64,000 nucleotides of DNA from Acidobacteriota bacterium (GTDB taxonomy: Bacteria; Acidobacteriota; Blastocatellia; Pyrinomonadales; Pyrinomonadaceae), in assembly GCA_016700175.1 (NCBI GenBank), contig CP065003.1:1002001-1066000 (forward strand). Reading direction: 5' to 3'. The notes under the pieces were generated by a model. That model saw nothing but the letters and a program-made list of their open reading frames with translations, was not told the DNA's origin and made no database searches. The stretch's first letter is position 1; each line of letters opens with the position of its first letter. Shown here piece by piece: positions 42,627-50,555 of this stretch. The translations under genes were made by a program, and so were the position numbers.

Positions 42627-45092
42627 CTAGAAAGTCTTCCGGAAAAGATACGACATTCTGATGAAGAAGGTGCGCGAGTTCCGTTCGAACCCGGGCTCGA
42701 ACTGTCCCGTGAGCGGGCTGAATCCGTTGTAGTTGAAGTTGTCGTTGTAGCCTGCGTAGAAAGCCGTCCCCGGGTTCGGCGACCATCCGAACAAGAACTG
42801 TCCCGAGGCATTCCTTCTGAGCGTGCTGTAGTCCAGCCGGAAACGCGCGAACGCAAACCTCGTGAACTGATAGATCGAGCGGACGCTCGTTATATTCGAG
42901 ACGAAAGCGATCAGACCCGTGTCGAGCCGCTTCAGGCTAGACCGATCGTAGTTTACAGAAACCCGAAACCTGTCAACGGGCTTGTATTCGACCAGGGCCT
43001 GAAGCGCGAACTCGTGTCCCCCACCGGGATCCAGCCTTGCGTCCCCCGCAAGCGCCGCCGGGCTTACGCGAGGATATCTTCCGGCGCCGAAATCGAAATC
43101 GAAGGCATTGTAGTTATATTGTGCCCGCACCCTGACAGAGAGTTGATCCACAGGCGTGCTGCTGAAGATACCGAACGTCCTGCTCTGCCAGGTCTCCCGG
43201 TCCGGTTCGCCGAAGAAGGCGCCGTTCCTCGCAGGGTTTCTCTTGAGCCCGAACTCATCCTCGTAGACCTTCTGGTTGCGAAGCGCTGTTTCGAGAAACA
43301 GAGAGGTGTTCCGCCGGAACCCAAAGGACACATTGGCGCCGGTGAACAAGTTCTGAAACCTCCCGCTCCAGTCATATTGAAGCGCCCAGAACTGGTGCGA
43401 ACGGATGCTGATGACCGGAGCGTCCGGTTCCGGATTCTTGTTCTGACGGCTGAAAAGAAAGACCTCGTTCTGGTCCGAGCGTTCTGCGAAGCCTGCGTCT
43501 GCCCTGTAGAAACGCGACCTTCCGGAAAACTCTGCCAACCATCCGCTGGTTCTGCCGTTGTTCAGAATGCTGCCGAAGTACCCGATTCCGTTTCCCGTGC
43601 TGTACCTTCTGTAGGCGTCTCCGCAGATCTCGATGTTCCGTCCCGCAAGTTGCGGATCCACTTCGGGGTCAAAACCGGGATCGAAGAAACAGCGTCGCGA
43701 ATGTGTGCCGACCAGTTGAAACCTAGTTACGGTCGTATCGTCAACGCGCAGCCGGCCGTCGATGCCTCCGAGGAAGTTACGCTGTTCCGGAAATACCCTC
43801 GCCGTACCGAACAGGCCCAAAGTGCTGTCCTTGCCAATGTCCCGTTTGACCCTTGCGATCCCGAACAGAGCGCTCTTGCCTGCGATTCCTTCTATCCTCG
43901 GGCGGACGGATGGGTCGTTCAGGTCGTCCTCGTCAAAGTTTCCGGGCGCCGCATCGGAAGCGAAGAGTACCCCGAAGGAATTCTTGCCCTGCTTGCCCGT
44001 GAGTTTCACCGCGGCATCGGGATCGATTATCGAGCGCGAGTAAAAGACGTTCAGAGGCGAGCTGAAGATCTCAGCTCCCTCCAGAAAAAAAGGCCTCTTC
44101 TCGGTAAAGAACACCGGAAACCTAAGGTTCGCGGTGACGATCGGCTCGTCCGCCTCGATCTCCGCGAAGTCCGGATTTATTGCAGCGTCGAGAGTGATGT
44201 TCGGGGTCACAGAGAACTTGATCGTGACCCCGATATCCGGCTTGACGGGCTCGTTCACAAACCTGCCGGGATCAAGCGTCCCCGGAGGCAGCTGAGACCT
44301 GGGTATCGATCTGACACGTCTTCCGGTTTCGCTGAGCGTCACGGCGGGGACAATCTCAAGCGTCCTTTCTCGCCTTATGCCGCTGAGTCCCGTGATCTTC
44401 CCGTGCTGGACAAGCGTGCCGGAGTTGTTCCTGTCCTCCGGCATCCAAGAGTCAAAGGCGCTGTTCAGGCGCTTCGTATTCCTCACGAAGTTGAAGCCCC
44501 AGAACACGTCCTCTCCCGACCTGTAGCGGAGCGATTTGAAAGGGATCTTCACCTCAACCGCCCAACCCCACTCGTGGACCGCGCCCTTCGACTCGTGCAC
44601 GATGTCGACGCTGTAGTCCGGAAGATCGTCGCCTTCCGCGAAGATCCCGTCCTGCTGTATCCCGAGAGGGTTGAACGCGAACACATATGCCCGCCTCTGG
44701 TCGTCGAAGGTGTCGAGCCAGATCCGAACGTTGTCGTCGGCGAGGATGCTGTCGCGTTTTGCGACCGTGGCTCGGATCTTCTCGGGGTCGTCGAAGCACC
44801 TGAATGCGACGTAGAGATTCGATTCGTCAAACATCAGAAGCGCCTCGGTCCTCACCGCGGGGCGTATGTTCTCGCCGGGATACGTCTGATACCGCGCATT
44901 AAACACTGACGCGTTGATCCATTCTTCCGTGGAAACAACCCCGTCGATAACGGGCGGCTGAGTCGTCATGCCGATCTTTACCGGTCCCGCCGCCTTGCGT
45001 GCATCGATCGAAGGGACTTCGGAAGATCCGGATTGCGCGAAGCCCGGAGTTGCAAGAAGCAGCAGCGCCAGAACAATAGTAAGCCGCATCAT
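42627..45092 (-). CDS. DUF5916 protein with carbohydrate-binding family 9-like domain
   Basis: The 821-residue exported protein has a signal peptide (MMRLTIVLALLLLATPGFAQ) and a CBM9-like domain (PVIDGVVSTEEWINASVFNA, LYVAFRCFDDPEKIRATVAK, AYVFAFNPLGIQQDGIFAEG). A beta-strand-rich region of over 550 residues follows, resembling an outer-membrane barrel (ITLDAAINPDFAEIEADEPI, FPVFFTEKRPFFLEGAEIFS), and ends in aromatic-terminated strands (SYLFRKTF). This is the DUF5916 plan seen in Bacteroidota and Acidobacteriota. The C-terminal phenylalanine fits a barrel insertion signal. It overlaps the preceding SMP-30-like gene by 4 bases. Ligand unknown; a 913-codon open frame on the opposite strand is a shadow. 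Confidence 0.88.
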   Translation of the reverse strand: MMRLTIVLALLLLATPGFAQSGSSEVPSIDARKAAGPVKIGMTTQPPVIDGVVSTEEWINASVFNARYQTYPGENIRPAVRTEALLMFDESNLYVAFRCFDDPEKIRATVAKRDSILADDNVRIWLDTFDDQRRAYVFAFNPLGIQQDGIFAEGDDLPDYSVDIVHESKGAVHEWGWAVEVKIPFKSLRYRSGEDVFWGFNFVRNTKRLNSAFDSWMPEDRNNSGTLVQHGKITGLSGIRRERTLEIVPAVTLSETGRRVRSIPRSQLPPGTLDPGRFVNEPVKPDIGVTIKFSVTPNITLDAAINPDFAEIEADEPIVTANLRFPVFFTEKRPFFLEGAEIFSSPLNVFYSRSIIDPDAAVKLTGKQGKNSFGVLFASDAAPGNFDEDDLNDPSVRPRIEGIAGKSALFGIARVKRDIGKDSTLGLFGTARVFPEQRNFLGGIDGRLRVDDTTVTRFQLVGTHSRRCFFDPGFDPEVDPQLAGRNIEICGDAYRRYSTGNGIGYFGSILNNGRTSGWLAEFSGRSRFYRADAGFAERSDQNEVFLFSRQNKNPEPDAPVISIRSHQFWALQYDWSGRFQNLFTGANVSFGFRRNTSLFLETALRNQKVYEDEFGLKRNPARNGAFFGEPDRETWQSRTFGIFSSTPVDQLSVRVRAQYNYNAFDFDFGAGRYPRVSPAALAGDARLDPGGGHEFALQALVEYKPVDRFRVSVNYDRSSLKRLDTGLIAFVSNITSVRSIYQFTRFAFARFRLDYSTLRRNASGQFLFGWSPNPGTAFYAGYNDNFNYNGFSPLTGQFEPGFERNSRTFFIRMSYLFRKTF

Positions 45093-46135
45093 TGCCCCCG
45101 GTCAGACCGAGTTGTTTCGGCCGATCTCTCCTTTACCTGCCCGCTTCCGCCGGTTCCCACGCGGAGGATCACAGGCTGGACAAGCCGGTCGTACGGCAAA
45201 AGCTCTCCGCTACCGGTAAAGGCGTCGAACTGCGAGTTTGCGACGTAATGAAGCGATCCGTCGATGATCACCCCGGTAGTTGGCAGCCTCAGGAGGGGAT
45301 GTCCCGATTCAAGGGTCTCGCCGCTGATGACGTTTCCAAGCGATTCGTCGAGGCGGTACCTGCGCACCTGACCCGGTTCCGAATGAATGGCTATCAGGCT
45401 GCGATCAAAAAAGTAGAGGCCGTCTATGCCTTTCATCGTGACATTTTCAGGATATTGGAGATTCAGGAATTCTTTGGTCTTGACGTTCAGCGTCTTCACG
45501 CCGAACTGATGCGCGATGAAAAGCCGGCCGCCGTCGTCCGAGATCGCGATCCCGTTCGGCGCGGCGAACCTGTCCGGCTTCAGGAATACCTCCAGCTCAT
45601 CGCGTTCCGCTGCGATCGTGTAGATCGCCGCCTCCTTGAACATATGAGTGGCGAAGACGTCACCTGAAGGACCGATCACGAGGTCGTTGAAGAAATGCAC
45701 CTCTCCGGGTGTTTCGAGCACGTACTTCTTGATCAGCTCGCCGGTCCTCAGATCGAACTTGAATATTCCTGCCGGATTGGTGTCGCTTTTCGAGTAACCC
45801 TCGAGGTTTTCCCCCATCGAGCTGCATACCCAAAGGACCCTTCTCGCCGGATCCACCTTCATTCCGATCACCTGCCAAAGCCCGTGATCCTCGCGCGACG
45901 CGAAATCGGAGGCCGCGCCGTCCTTGAACCTGACGATCTTTCCCTTCCTCGTGCTTCCTACATAGAAGGCCTTGTCCACCGGGTCGTAAGCGACGTTCTC
46001 CGGAAGAAGGTCCTTTTCCATAAGGCTGAAAGAGATATAGCTGTTGATCACCGGCTGAGCCGCAGGTGCGACCTGCGCCTCGCACGCGATCCCGGCTGCG
46101 ACGACTGTCAGAAACACGTTGAGTACTTTTCTCAT
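45089..46135 (-). CDS. SMP-30/gluconolactonase-like beta-propeller, exported
   Basis: The 348-residue protein has a signal peptide (MRKVLNVFLTVVAAGIACEA) and six-bladed propeller repeats such as LPENVAYDPVDKAFYVGSTR, VHFFNDLVIGPSGDVFATHM, APNGIAISDDGGRLFIAHQF and MKGIDGLYFFDRSLIAIHSE. The N-D and N-G positions in FNDL and PNGI match metal-binding positions of SMP-30-like lactonases. ATG 46135 follows AAGGAGCCCTAT. It is translated just before the DUF5916 gene with an ATGA overlap, so the two likely act in the same envelope process, perhaps on a lactone or sugar acid. The substrate is unknown. Confidence 0.82.
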   Translation of the reverse strand: MRKVLNVFLTVVAAGIACEAQVAPAAQPVINSYISFSLMEKDLLPENVAYDPVDKAFYVGSTRKGKIVRFKDGAASDFASREDHGLWQVIGMKVDPARRVLWVCSSMGENLEGYSKSDTNPAGIFKFDLRTGELIKKYVLETPGEVHFFNDLVIGPSGDVFATHMFKEAAIYTIAAERDELEVFLKPDRFAAPNGIAISDDGGRLFIAHQFGVKTLNVKTKEFLNLQYPENVTMKGIDGLYFFDRSLIAIHSEPGQVRRYRLDESLGNVISGETLESGHPLLRLPTTGVIIDGSLHYVANSQFDAFTGSGELLPYDRLVQPVILRVGTGGSGQVKERSAETTRSDRGQ

Positions 46136-46285
46136 ATAGGGCTCCTTCGCGGTTTCGAAACACGGTGAATCCGAAACTCCGCGCTTGTTTCCAACGACCG
46201 TAAACGGAACCCGGGCTAGCCGAAAGCGAATTGCAGTAGAACGGCCTGTTTGTGAAGTGAATGGAAGGAAGGAGGGTGCGGACGC

Positions 46286-47101
46286 TCAGAAGCGGCCTTC
46301 GAGAATGCGCTCGGCGTTCTCACGATAGCTTCTGCTGAGCTTGAAGCGCTTTCCGCTTTCGAGCTCCACATAGTACTCACCGTGAAAATGGGGATGAAGC
46401 TCTTTGATACGGTCGGCGTTGACGATCGTCGAACGGTGGATGCGCAGAAACCGTGTGGGATCGAGCTTCGATTCAAGGTTCTTCAGCGATTCGCGCATCA
46501 GGTGCGACTTACCCGCCGCTCGGATCGATACGTAGTAGCCGTCGGCCTCGATCCATTCGATATCGCTGATCCGCACAAAAGAGACCTTTCCGGCCGAGCG
46601 GATCACGAGCCGGCCGGGAGCGTCGCGCGCGGAATCCGGGTGCTGAGAAGCTTCCAGATCGCGGAACAGCCCGGACAGGCGTTCGTCGAGGGATCGCAGG
46701 GAATCCGATCTGATCCTTTCGGCCGCGAGGGTGAGGGTTTCATCAAAACGCTCGTCGTCGAAAGGCTTCAGAAGGTAGTCAAGAGCGTGATGGTCGAATG
46801 CACGAACGGCGAACTCGTCGTATGCCGTTACAAACACGATCAGCGGGGTTCTTTGAACATCGAGAGCATTGATCACCTCGAACGCATTTAGATCGCCCAG
46901 CCTGATGTCCAGAAAGACAAGATCGGGTTCGTATTCTTCGATCGCGGAAACGGCGCTTTTTCCCGTGGCACATTCCGCGACGATCTCGAATCCTCTGCGG
47001 GATTCCAGAAGTTCGCGTATGCGCTTTCTAGCGGGAGGCTCGTCGTCGACGATCAGAACCTTTGTCAGCGAATCGTAGATGCCGGTTTTGTTATTGTTCA
47101 T
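46286..47101 (-). CDS. LytTR-type response regulator
   Basis: The 271-residue protein has a receiver domain (KVLIVDDEPPARKRIRELLE, phosphoacceptor Asp 65 in DLVFLDIRLGD, Thr in FVTAYDEFAV, Lys in YLLKPFDDE). A C-terminal LytTR DNA-binding domain follows (FVRISDIEWIEADGYYVSIR, LDPTRFLRIHRSTIVNADRI, YYVELESGKRFKLSRSYREN). The start MNNNKTGIYD overlaps the kinase stop by 11 bases; a codon five residues upstream is a less likely alternative. It is phosphorylated by the kinase encoded just upstream. LytTR regulators often control envelope or adhesion genes. Confidence 0.93.
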   Translation of the reverse strand: MNNNKTGIYDSLTKVLIVDDEPPARKRIRELLESRRGFEIVAECATGKSAVSAIEEYEPDLVFLDIRLGDLNAFEVINALDVQRTPLIVFVTAYDEFAVRAFDHHALDYLLKPFDDERFDETLTLAAERIRSDSLRSLDERLSGLFRDLEASQHPDSARDAPGRLVIRSAGKVSFVRISDIEWIEADGYYVSIRAAGKSHLMRESLKNLESKLDPTRFLRIHRSTIVNADRIKELHPHFHGEYYVELESGKRFKLSRSYRENAERILEGRF

Positions 47102-48221
47102 CTTCCGAGACCACACAAGGCAAGGTCAACCGGGCATCGGTGCCCCCCTCTTCGACCGGGACGATCGAGAGCGCAGCGCTCTCGCCATACAGCTTTTTGA
47201 GACGTTCTTTCGTGTTGCCGAGTCCGACCCCGAAGTTGGCAGAGCCATCGATGCCGCGGCCGTTGTCGCGCACGCTGACGGTCAATTGTCCGCCATTCTC
47301 GAAAGCGCGAATCCACAAGCGCCCGATCGATTCCGACCCGGAAAGCCCGTGCGTTAGCGCGTTCTCCACAAGCGGCTGCAGTGTGAAATGCGGCACCTCG
47401 CATTTCATTACCTCTGCGGGCACGTCGATCTCCACTGCAAGGCGGTCCTTGAATCTTTCCTGCTCGATCTCGAGATAAAGCTCAAGCAGTTCGATCTCTT
47501 TTCTCAGCGGAACCGTCTGCCGGTTCGTGCTTTCGAGATTTATCCGCAGTATCTCGCTCAGCCGTGCTATGACCCTCCTCGCACCGCTCAGGTCGTCGCT
47601 CATTATCGCGGATACGGTGTTAAGCGTATTAAAGAGAAAATGCGGGTTCAGCTGCATCTTCAGGGAGTCGAGCTTCGCCTGCACAAGCCGGGTCTCGAGT
47701 TCGAGTTCCGTTCTAGCGGCCTCGAGCTCCCTTTCTTTGAGGCGCGAATAGGAATCCATCGCGAAGCCGAAGCCGAGCACCGCCCAGTAAGTAAGCACGC
47801 TGACATGAAACGCCCTTCCGAATCGGTACTTGAAGTAACCCCAAAGATCCGCCGCATTGAGCGGCGTTTCGCGGAGCGATTCCGAAACGACGGCGACAAG
47901 TGCCAGGTAAACGGCGGCAAAAACCAAGCTTAGCGCCAGATGCAGGACTGCAAAGGGCACCCTACGGCTTCCGCCGTGGATCGGGTAGGCGCTCCCCAGG
48001 CTGAAAATAAGGGGAGTCGCGAGCGCCCAAAAATAGATCGGGAGGTTCGAAACGACGATCCTGATCATCGACACTTCGGAGCCGCGCGTCTCTATGGCGA
48101 TATATTCCTGCACCGCCGCGATCGCACCGATCAGGGTCCAGAACAGAAGCACAACGATCCACACTAGGGCCCTTGTCCGGGTCAGGCTTGCTGCAGCGGG
48201 ATCTGTTGGTTCCGTGGACAT
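47091..48221 (-). CDS. LytS-type sensor histidine kinase
   Basis: The 376-residue membrane kinase has about four N-terminal spans (ALVWIVVLLFWTLIGAIAAV, LPIYFWALATPLIFSLGSAY, PFAVLHLALSLVFAAVYLAL, FHVSVLTYWAVLGFGFAMDS) without an obvious extracellular sensor domain. A coiled coil follows (LKERELEAARTELELETRLV). The His_kinase core has the histidine in KMQLNPHFLFNTLNTVSAIM, the N-box in TLQPLVENALTHGLSGSESI and the G-box in VRDNGRGIDGSANFGVGLGN. It pairs with the overlapping LytTR regulator. The stimulus is unknown; with so little periplasmic sequence it may sense the membrane itself. Confidence 0.93.
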   Translation of the reverse strand: MSTEPTDPAAASLTRTRALVWIVVLLFWTLIGAIAAVQEYIAIETRGSEVSMIRIVVSNLPIYFWALATPLIFSLGSAYPIHGGSRRVPFAVLHLALSLVFAAVYLALVAVVSESLRETPLNAADLWGYFKYRFGRAFHVSVLTYWAVLGFGFAMDSYSRLKERELEAARTELELETRLVQAKLDSLKMQLNPHFLFNTLNTVSAIMSDDLSGARRVIARLSEILRINLESTNRQTVPLRKEIELLELYLEIEQERFKDRLAVEIDVPAEVMKCEVPHFTLQPLVENALTHGLSGSESIGRLWIRAFENGGQLTVSVRDNGRGIDGSANFGVGLGNTKERLKKLYGESAALSIVPVEEGGTDARLTLPCVVSEDEQ

Positions 48222-48324
48222 ATTGAGGATTCGGCAATGACCGCAGGATTATACCTTTCCCCCGGGTTCGAACGGCATCGCGGTGCTGTGAGTGGGCCTC
48301 CTGATGCAGTGAGCCGGCGTGATC

Positions 48325-48765
48325 AGGCGGCACGCCTCCGGCGTGCGCGTCGGCGGCGGCCCCTTACCCGGGGCTGCGCCTTCGGCTTGCCCCGGGCCAT
48401 CATCCGTCGCCCCTCCGGGGCGCGCGAATTCACCTTCTCCGGTCTCCCGTCTCCGGTCTCCGGTCTTCTCTTAAGCCCCTCGCTTGCGCTCGGGGTTCTG
48501 ATTCTGACTTCTGACTCCTGACTCCTGACTTCTCTTCCGATCAAGCGGTACGCCTCCGGCGTGCGTGTCGGCGGCGGCTCCTTACCCGGGGCTGCGCCTT
48601 CGGCTTGCCCCGGGCTATCATCCGTCGCCCCTCCGGGGCGGTTGAATTCACCTTCTCCGGTCTCCCGTCTCCGGTCTCCGGTCTTCTCTTAAGCCCCTCG
48701 CTTGCGCTCGGGGTTCCGATCCCGTCTCCCGTCTCCTGTCTCCCGTCTCCTGCCTTCTCCGCTCC
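48325..48765 (-). repeat. Family C modules and period-7 arrays, reversed relative to 36.6 kb
   Basis: Two reversed copies of the GC-rich module (48330-48422 and 48543-48640) include GCACGCCTCCGGCGTGC and GCCCCTCCGGGGC hairpins. Each copy is followed by GGTCTCC/CGTCTCC 7-base arrays (48441-48468, about 48658-48690, 48718-48765) and TTCTGAC/TCCTGAC units (48496-48534). The order is the mirror image of that at 36587-36993. The 544-base gap has no gene. Confidence 0.85.
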
Positions 48766-50205
48766 TCAAACGTCCGCGATCTTTCTCGCCATTCCTCTGA
48801 ACACAGCTACGTGCAGGGGATAGACACCGTACCAGTAGAGCCTTCCGAGGAGGCCTTTCGGGCGGAAGGTCGCGGTCTGTACCAGAAAGAACTCGCCTTC
48901 CTCTTCCGTCACCTCGAATTGCAGCCAGGCGTCCCCCGGGACCTTCATCTCGGCATACAAGAGCAGCCGCCTGCCCTCGCGGTCGGCCAGGATCACGCGC
49001 CAGAAATCAAGCGTTTCGCCGGTCTCGATATCGGTCGCGCTCCTGCGTCCTCGCCTGAGACCGACGCCCCCGAAGAGCTTGTCAATGAAACCGCGTATCT
49101 CCCAAAGAAAACTGGCGTAGTACCAGCCCCGCTTACCTCCGATACTCCAGATCCTGTCCGTCACCCGTTCCACATCCTCGGCGTCGATAGGGATCCTCTG
49201 TATATCCTTCAGACAGCCGTACTCGGGGACCTGTATGTACTCCGCGAATTCCGGCTTGATCTTCAGCGAAACGAGAGCGTCGGTCCATCTCGAAACTACC
49301 TCGTTCTGCTCGATCCTGGAGAACGCCATCTCGAGCGATTCACGGTAGCCGAGGCACGGGGTCGGGTCGATCTCCTTGATTCCCTCCAGCTCGCAGACGA
49401 CCTCGTTCCGCAGGCTGTCCACGAGCGAACGCGCGAGCGAGAACGAAGTCGAAGTCACGAAATACAGCCAGTAAGAGGAAAGGCGCGGCGTCAGCACGGG
49501 AACCGTGACTATGTACCTCCGGTAGCCTCTCAGATCCGCCAGCCCGAGCAGCATCTCGCGATACGTCAGGACGTCCGGCCCGCCAATGTCGAAGGTCTTC
49601 CCAACAGCCCGATCTTCCCCGGCGACCGAGGTCAGGTAGCGGATCACATCGCTTACTGCGATAGGCTGGCACCGAACGTTGACCCATCGCGGGGCGATCA
49701 TTACCGGAAGTTTTTCGACAAGATCGCGGATTATTTCGAACGAAGCGCTGCCCGAACCGATCACGATCGCGGCCCGAAGCGTGGTAAGTCCAGCGTGCGC
49801 CGACGAAAGGATCTCCTCGACCTCAAGTCGCGACCGCAGATGTTCCGAAAGATCCTCGTCATTTACGATCCCGCTCAGGAAGACGATCTGCGAGGCCGAA
49901 GTGCGGTCGATCGCGTGGACGAAGTTCTTCGCCGCGGCGCGCTCGAGTTCACGGAACGCCTTCGATGTCTGGGTCATCGAGTGGACCAGGTAATACGCGA
50001 CATCTATGTCTTCCGGGATCGACTCGAGTGATTCCGGTTCGCTCAGGTCGGCAGTGACAACAGAGATCTTGTCCTGCACGGAGTGCGGAGCGTTGAGCCG
50101 GTCCGGGTCCCTTACGAGGCAGACGACCTCGTGGCCCTTTTCCACGAGAACGGGAAGCAGCCGCTTGCCTATGTAGCCGTTCGCGCCGGTCAGAAGGATC
50201 TTCAT
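48766..50205 (-). CDS. NAD-dependent epimerase-like (SDR) protein with DUF2867 domain
   Basis: The 479-residue protein has an N-terminal Rossmann domain of the atypical SDR type: MKILLTGANGYIGKRLLPVL with the nucleotide motif GxxGYIG, VVCLVRDPDRL, DIDVAYYLVHSMTQTSKAFR and QIVFLSGIVNDEDLSEHLRS. From about residue 330 it has a DUF2867 domain (VTDRIWSIGGKRGWYYASFL, FWRVILADREGRRLLLYAEM, FFLVQTATFRPKGLLGRLYW). The catalytic YxxxK is not in its usual place, so it may be a binding rather than a redox protein. The C-terminus lies 1 base from the family C repeat block, which might have shaped its end. Confidence 0.88.
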   Translation of the reverse strand: MKILLTGANGYIGKRLLPVLVEKGHEVVCLVRDPDRLNAPHSVQDKISVVTADLSEPESLESIPEDIDVAYYLVHSMTQTSKAFRELERAAAKNFVHAIDRTSASQIVFLSGIVNDEDLSEHLRSRLEVEEILSSAHAGLTTLRAAIVIGSGSASFEIIRDLVEKLPVMIAPRWVNVRCQPIAVSDVIRYLTSVAGEDRAVGKTFDIGGPDVLTYREMLLGLADLRGYRRYIVTVPVLTPRLSSYWLYFVTSTSFSLARSLVDSLRNEVVCELEGIKEIDPTPCLGYRESLEMAFSRIEQNEVVSRWTDALVSLKIKPEFAEYIQVPEYGCLKDIQRIPIDAEDVERVTDRIWSIGGKRGWYYASFLWEIRGFIDKLFGGVGLRRGRRSATDIETGETLDFWRVILADREGRRLLLYAEMKVPGDAWLQFEVTEEEGEFFLVQTATFRPKGLLGRLYWYGVYPLHVAVFRGMARKIADV

Positions 50206-50258
50206 ATCTTTGACTCTAACTCATTCGGACCGCCGGAGGCATCATTCCATCCGAGATC

Positions 50259-50383
50259 GAACGCGAAGGTCGCAAAGGACGCTAAGGCCTTGAATGACTC
50301 CATTGCCGATCATCCACGATTCAGGCAAAACGTTGATTCTCAGGCAATAGAATGGGCTGAATCTCTTTGCGACCTTTGCGTTC
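50259..50383. repeat. Inverted pair of period-9 GCAAAGG arrays
   Basis: GAACGCGAAGGTCGCAAAG (50259-50277) is complementary, with one mismatch, to CTTTGCGACCTTTGCGTTC (50365-50383). Each arm is itself a 9-base-period array (GCGAAGGTC, GCAAAGGAC, GCTAAGG on the left; CTTTGCGAC, CTTTGCGTT on the right). It occupies the middle of the 350-base gap before kup; the rest shows no feature that I can name. Confidence 0.85.
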
Positions 50384-50555
50384 AAAGATCCCAACTCTGA
50401 CCGCGCGAAGATGCACCGCAGAACGCTGCTCTGGACGGTTCGCGGCGCCTCGTCTTGGACTGCGTGCGTCCCCGTACGGAACTCCCGTCTTTACGAATTC
50501 TTTATGTTCGGCATGAGAGACTTTTATCTTTTTGCGGTGTAACCGCTTTACGACA

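Noticed and set aside
42168..44909. A 913-codon open frame on the plus strand, one of the longest in the window.
   Set aside because: It is antisense to the DUF5916 gene, which has a signal peptide, recognisable domains and an operon overlap. The first 130 codons of the plus frame merely translate family A repeats twice (RRASACRYLTPESTGISENR), and the rest has the Arg/Val/Pro-rich look of a reversed GC-rich gene.
48811..50031. A 406-codon plus-strand ORF opposite the SDR-DUF2867 gene.
   Set aside because: The minus-strand frame has a clear Rossmann motif and DUF2867 blocks; the plus ORF has no domain and shadow-type composition.
50401..50555. c-di-AMP (ydaO) riboswitch before kup.
   Set aside because: I looked for the conserved core because such switches often precede K+ transporter genes in other phyla; nothing convincing is present.
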